NCBI RefSeq assembly: GCF_003315635.1
Contig: NZ_PDCG01000001.1
Span: 426,144 to 490,143 of the forward strand
Length of the DNA stretch: 64,000 nt
Reading direction: 5' to 3'
Source of the DNA: Bifidobacterium aemilianum
GTDB lineage: Bacteria; Actinomycetota; Actinomycetes; Actinomycetales; Bifidobacteriaceae
Part shown: positions 62,001-64,000 of the stretch, piece after piece
Layout: each line of letters begins with the position of its first letter
Position numbering within the stretch: position 1 is the first letter of the stretch
Notes under the pieces: generated by a model
Told to the model about the DNA's origin: nothing
Database searches by the model: none
Seen by the model: only the letters and a program-made list of their open reading frames with translations
Program-made: the position numbers and the translations under genes

Positions 62001-63387
62001 TGATCCGCCAGATCACATCTTCCAGCTCCTCGGCGGCCGACCGGTAGCAGGCGGTCAGCAGGCTGGCATCGTCAGCGGTCTTTTCACTATATATAGGACT
62101 GATGGGCAGGGCATGCTGGTAGCGGGGCAGTTTGCCGGGCCGTTGGGGAAGGGGCAGGGTCTCCTCCTGTGGCGAGGCGATGGATAGGGAGACGCGCGAG
62201 GCAATCAAGGACCTATAATCCGGGGCCTGGGGCTCTTCGGCCCCCACCCCGCCACTGGCCGCCGCCGCCGAAGTCGGGACCGCCTCAACCGGCGAGTCCG
62301 GTCCAGACAATCTCAGGGCCGCCGTAGTAAAAGGCGCCTCCTGCAGACGTGTCAAGACATACTCAGGGTAGGAACCACGGAAGGCCTGGACCGATTCGTC
62401 CGGGTTGCCCAGGAGCAAGAGCTTGCTGCCCGCCTGAGACAGGGCCTGGAGGAAGCTCAGACCGGCCAGGGTCAGGTCCTGTACGTCATCAACGACCAGG
62501 AGACCAGGCAGGAACAGGGGCTGGGCCTCCCGGGCACGCGCCACCGCCTTGGTCCCCTCGACCAGTAAACGCGAGGCGTCCAAACGAAACTCCGTGGCGT
62601 ATGCCTGGGCCACAGCCTGGTCATACTCCTGCCGCAAGGCGAAGGCCAGCCGCCACTGGAGGGCCAGGCGCTCGCTGCGCGGGTCGCCCATATCCAGTGC
62701 TCCCAGGATGGCCGACTCCTCTTGGGGCGAGGCGCCCAGCTCGTCCATGCGGGCCAGCATATCACGCAGCTGCATGATGAAGGCACTGTTCAGGCCGCGG
62801 GTCAGCAGGGCCTCAGTGGTTGCCTGCGCCCCCTGGACAGGCGGATTGGCGCCAGTGCCTTGAGTCTGCATATCCGAGAGGAGGGAGACCCAGGAGTCCG
62901 CGGCAAAGTAGTCACGAAGCAGGCCGCAGGAGTCGCAGGAGTCACCGGCCTGCGCATGGCGGATATGGGCCAGCATGACCTGGCGGAGGAGGGCATCTTC
63001 CTCGGCTCCGTTGAGCAGTTTGGGAGGGGTGAGTCCCTCAGCGGCCCGAACATCCTGGACTAGGCCAAAGGCTACAGCCGACAGGGTGGTGACCGGCCTG
63101 GCCTGGGCGGAAACCGTGGCCCGCCTGATGACCTGATTGGCCAGGTCGGCGGCCTCAAGCCTATTGGAGACCGCCATGGTGGCCCGGGTGTCTCCCAGCT
63201 CCCGCAGGCCCAGTAGGAGGCTGTCAAGGGCGAAGGAGGTCTTGCCGGAGCGGGGCGGCCCCTGAACCAGCAGGGTCGAGGCGGCCGGCGCGATGCTATC
63301 GGCACGGTCCGCCAGGGCAGCATGCAAGGTCCCGTCCAGCAACTGCCTGACAGGGTTCAATCGGCCATCCGCACGTTCAAGAATCAT
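59029..63387 (-). CDS. Helicase-nuclease partner, AdnA-like
   Basis: A 1452-residue protein of the AdnA/AddB-like group that pairs with the UvrD-type subunit downstream. Walker A is 'GPPRSGKT' (43-50), and 'LLVVDDVQDLT' is Walker B. A PD-(D/E)XK nuclease near 1270 has 'RLIDYKTGRLPSTRD'. The iron-sulfur staple is suggested by 'CPVCWLLEKQF' near 1070 and the last 'HCRMLSVCPACAG' (three Cys), as in AdnA and AddB nucleases. It is longer than usual by Ala-rich inserts. The ATG has a poor ribosome site. The pair would process double-strand breaks and may degrade phage DNA. Confidence 0.87.
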   Translation of the reverse strand: MILERADGRLNPVRQLLDGTLHAALADRADSIAPAASTLLVQGPPRSGKTSFALDSLLLGLRELGDTRATMAVSNRLEAADLANQVIRRATVSAQARPVTTLSAVAFGLVQDVRAAEGLTPPKLLNGAEEDALLRQVMLAHIRHAQAGDSCDSCGLLRDYFAADSWVSLLSDMQTQGTGANPPVQGAQATTEALLTRGLNSAFIMQLRDMLARMDELGASPQEESAILGALDMGDPRSERLALQWRLAFALRQEYDQAVAQAYATEFRLDASRLLVEGTKAVARAREAQPLFLPGLLVVDDVQDLTLAGLSFLQALSQAGSKLLLLGNPDESVQAFRGSYPEYVLTRLQEAPFTTAALRLSGPDSPVEAVPTSAAAASGGVGAEEPQAPDYRSLIASRVSLSIASPQEETLPLPQRPGKLPRYQHALPISPIYSEKTADDASLLTACYRSAAEELEDVIWRIKRAHLDQGRQWNDMALIAHDNATVRAFGERLRRDGVPVRYSSVTKPLKEEPVVQGLFALVELGRLRHRGLEASGMGLAQAAGFVHSRVRSLMASPLIVTSSGMPARIEPVEGAMKSLASLAQLLERSGEAADADLPQSAQVDASAVADLLASWRRLLADRAAAQAAIQVQVDDALLGAGEKEADLPFSQESLMLLLALDGKTSAAAQAAGESAGPVQASGAGRSQGVASSGQVLKAIMAVCGKDPQAKAFAHLWDLVDTVAAGLADLPSPEPQYVLYLAWDACKVAKTWQRQALDNTDQGRAANDRLDVAMRLFTYAASDSFSSDTMGFLAQVRSMEIEADSLAKLAPVDQALTLTTPAGAAGGHWPLVWIVQVQEDVWPNLAPRNTMFGGEQLARIVLNGHLDEAESLAFGGSDPLMAALLASEQKSFLLALTRADDQLTISCVCNDDLVPSDFLYGYLPERFDREVWAEPASRPYAQVGQGDAFAGLDTDLRGLVAAARVRLAEESMGLEARAEAGDLAAQLDDRYARDAAQALALLVSQGVALADPDAWSFLEWQSQDCQQPELAAVSAPAAPEDSGHSDTVAAQAPQVTLSPSAVDDLWGCPVCWLLEKQFAGPRPGSAAAGFGSVIHQVAQEGSEAGLDRPDFMPQASAQERFDAALARMMDIYRSLRIDPQTISDAQERYQAMRKDQDAQSMIETVAHYFLESNQEDYLGRNAQNFSIGSFEEAQCERSFNASFTLADILAAYRSIPGAQAMSQEDLYAIMGALVGGWPQGMDPQLTIRLTGRIDRLERRRMADGSQRIRLIDYKTGRLPSTRDVFNDLQLVCYQLGLAFPEDRQGEGVLAGLPTIGQSNLFHLATAQPPGAYHGAAEGRYQPPLFLQGHLNDSAFVKRSYLSNPVKVHGLDPLGQEPPEGVGSQTWQGFLDLRGGQAVWALTMIARVFYAGAASRSQELLAHPQDSHVKHCRMLSVCPACAGQVNTVFEVRKS

Positions 63388-63843
63388 AAGCCCCAGTCTA
63401 GGTTTTAGCCTGCCTCAATAACAATCTATGGAACCACCCCAGACAATTCCTCTGCGAGTTTAAAGACCCTGGCGCCTGCCGGGTGGTGGCTAACAGAAGG
63501 AACCTGCGGCAGCCCAGCGAAAGCATAGGAAGCTACCAGCTGCCACCCAGCATTCACAGTTTTCTTCAAAGTACCGGGTGTTACCATGTCAATCATGGAT
63601 GTTCTGGGACTGATAGTCTTGGACCGTTCAATGATATATCAGCGATATATCAGGTTTGTCTCAGCAGTAGCGTGCATGAAGCTACACGGCCATGACGGCT
63701 GTAACCTCTTGCTCTTGCCGCGTCACAAACCCGCACGTAGGACGATGATTGTCATTGAGAACCGGAAGTGATGAAGACTATGTGGCACAAGACTAGCGTG
63801 CCTATGCCCCATCCGATTATGGCTTGGGATATAGAGCCATTAT
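63388..63843. other. Intergenic region with no recognised gene
   Basis: 456 bases after the AdnA-like start. I see no protein, RNA or clear hairpin. The divergent promoters here would serve AdnA and anything beyond the window. Confidence 0.35.
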
Positions 63844-64000
63844 CCCCCCCCCCCCCCACTCGCCCAGCCCACATCGCGCACCCTACCCCCACCACCCCCC
63901 CCACCACCTCCCCCCCCGCCCACCCACTTCCCCCACCACCCCCACCACCCCCACACCCCCCCCCCCCCCCACAACTCCCCACACCTCCCCCTCGCCCCCA
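63844..64000. repeat. C14 run and C-rich low-complexity tail
   Basis: Fourteen C at 63844-63857 are followed to the window end by sequence made almost only of C, A and some T and G. It has no coding or repeat-unit structure and looks like a read-through of a homopolymer at a contig edge. Confidence 0.7.

Noticed and set aside
1..64000. CRISPR array, rRNA, insertion sequence or plasmid origin
   Set aside because: I found no regularly spaced repeats, transposase or integrase, rRNA sequence or iteron group in either strand.

Overview
The window looks like chromosome from a high-GC Gram-positive anaerobe, most likely Bifidobacteriaceae. The indications are: purine-strong ribosome sites, class III ribonucleotide reductase (nrdD, nrdG), an AdnAB-type actinobacterial helicase-nuclease pair, a glmM-def overlap, and the dapB-dapA-rnj-pepN block. 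The genus is an inference from gene content and order; no marker gene settles it.

Layout. 0.3-12.4 kb is core: a glutamate-cysteine ligase, a 1635-residue double-ASKHA activase of the 2-hydroxyacyl-CoA dehydratase activator type, nrdG and nrdD on the minus strand, then xseA-xseB diverging from nrdD. The nrdD/xseA gap carries two NrdR-box-like sites 31 bp apart and a separate 8-6-8 inverted repeat. 12.5-18.3 kb holds a membrane-anchored EEP phosphohydrolase, a decayed tag gene, a MerR - aldo/keto reductase - RibD-like reductase set, and a broken FtsX-type permease. 18.2-20.7 kb is AT-richer and accessory: a C5 DNA methyltransferase with a frameshift at a T6 run and a foreign 3' end, and an AAA/DUF4143 ATPase. 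A tRNA-Arg(CCT) follows. 21.0-26.3 kb is a lantibiotic-immunity-like cassette (ATPase, two permeases, response regulator, histidine kinase) with a possible 46-residue double-glycine peptide between permease and regulator. 26.3-32.2 kb has an MgtC-like protein, a broken AraC regulator, a DUF4391 protein, a Vsr endonuclease, a Gfo/Idh/MocA oxidoreductase and a zinc alcohol dehydrogenase. 32.5-36.2 kb is a second AT-richer block: a NUDIX hydrolase 12 bp from a PLD-helicase-DUF3427 protein, a candidate defence or repair pair. LacI and glycerate-kinase remnants follow.

37-49 kb returns to core (a large unknown protein, def, glmM, pepN, rnj, dapA, dapB). 49.2-51.9 kb is a frameshifted, sortase-anchored leucine-rich-repeat surface protein with a G10 tract inside it and a G13 tract (plus strand) upstream. 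52.3-63.4 kb has an MFS transporter, a GNAT acetyltransferase and the overlapping AdnB/AdnA-like genes. The last ~157 bases are a C14 run followed by C-rich low-complexity sequence that looks like a degraded sequence or contig edge.

Working together: nrdDG and the activase both depend on oxygen-sensitive chemistry. The activase and alcohol dehydrogenase genes share a TGTGA-N6-TCACT palindrome upstream, suggesting common redox or Crp-type control. Several accessory genes are broken, many near homopolymers, so either real decay or phase variation, or base-calling error at runs, has to be considered.
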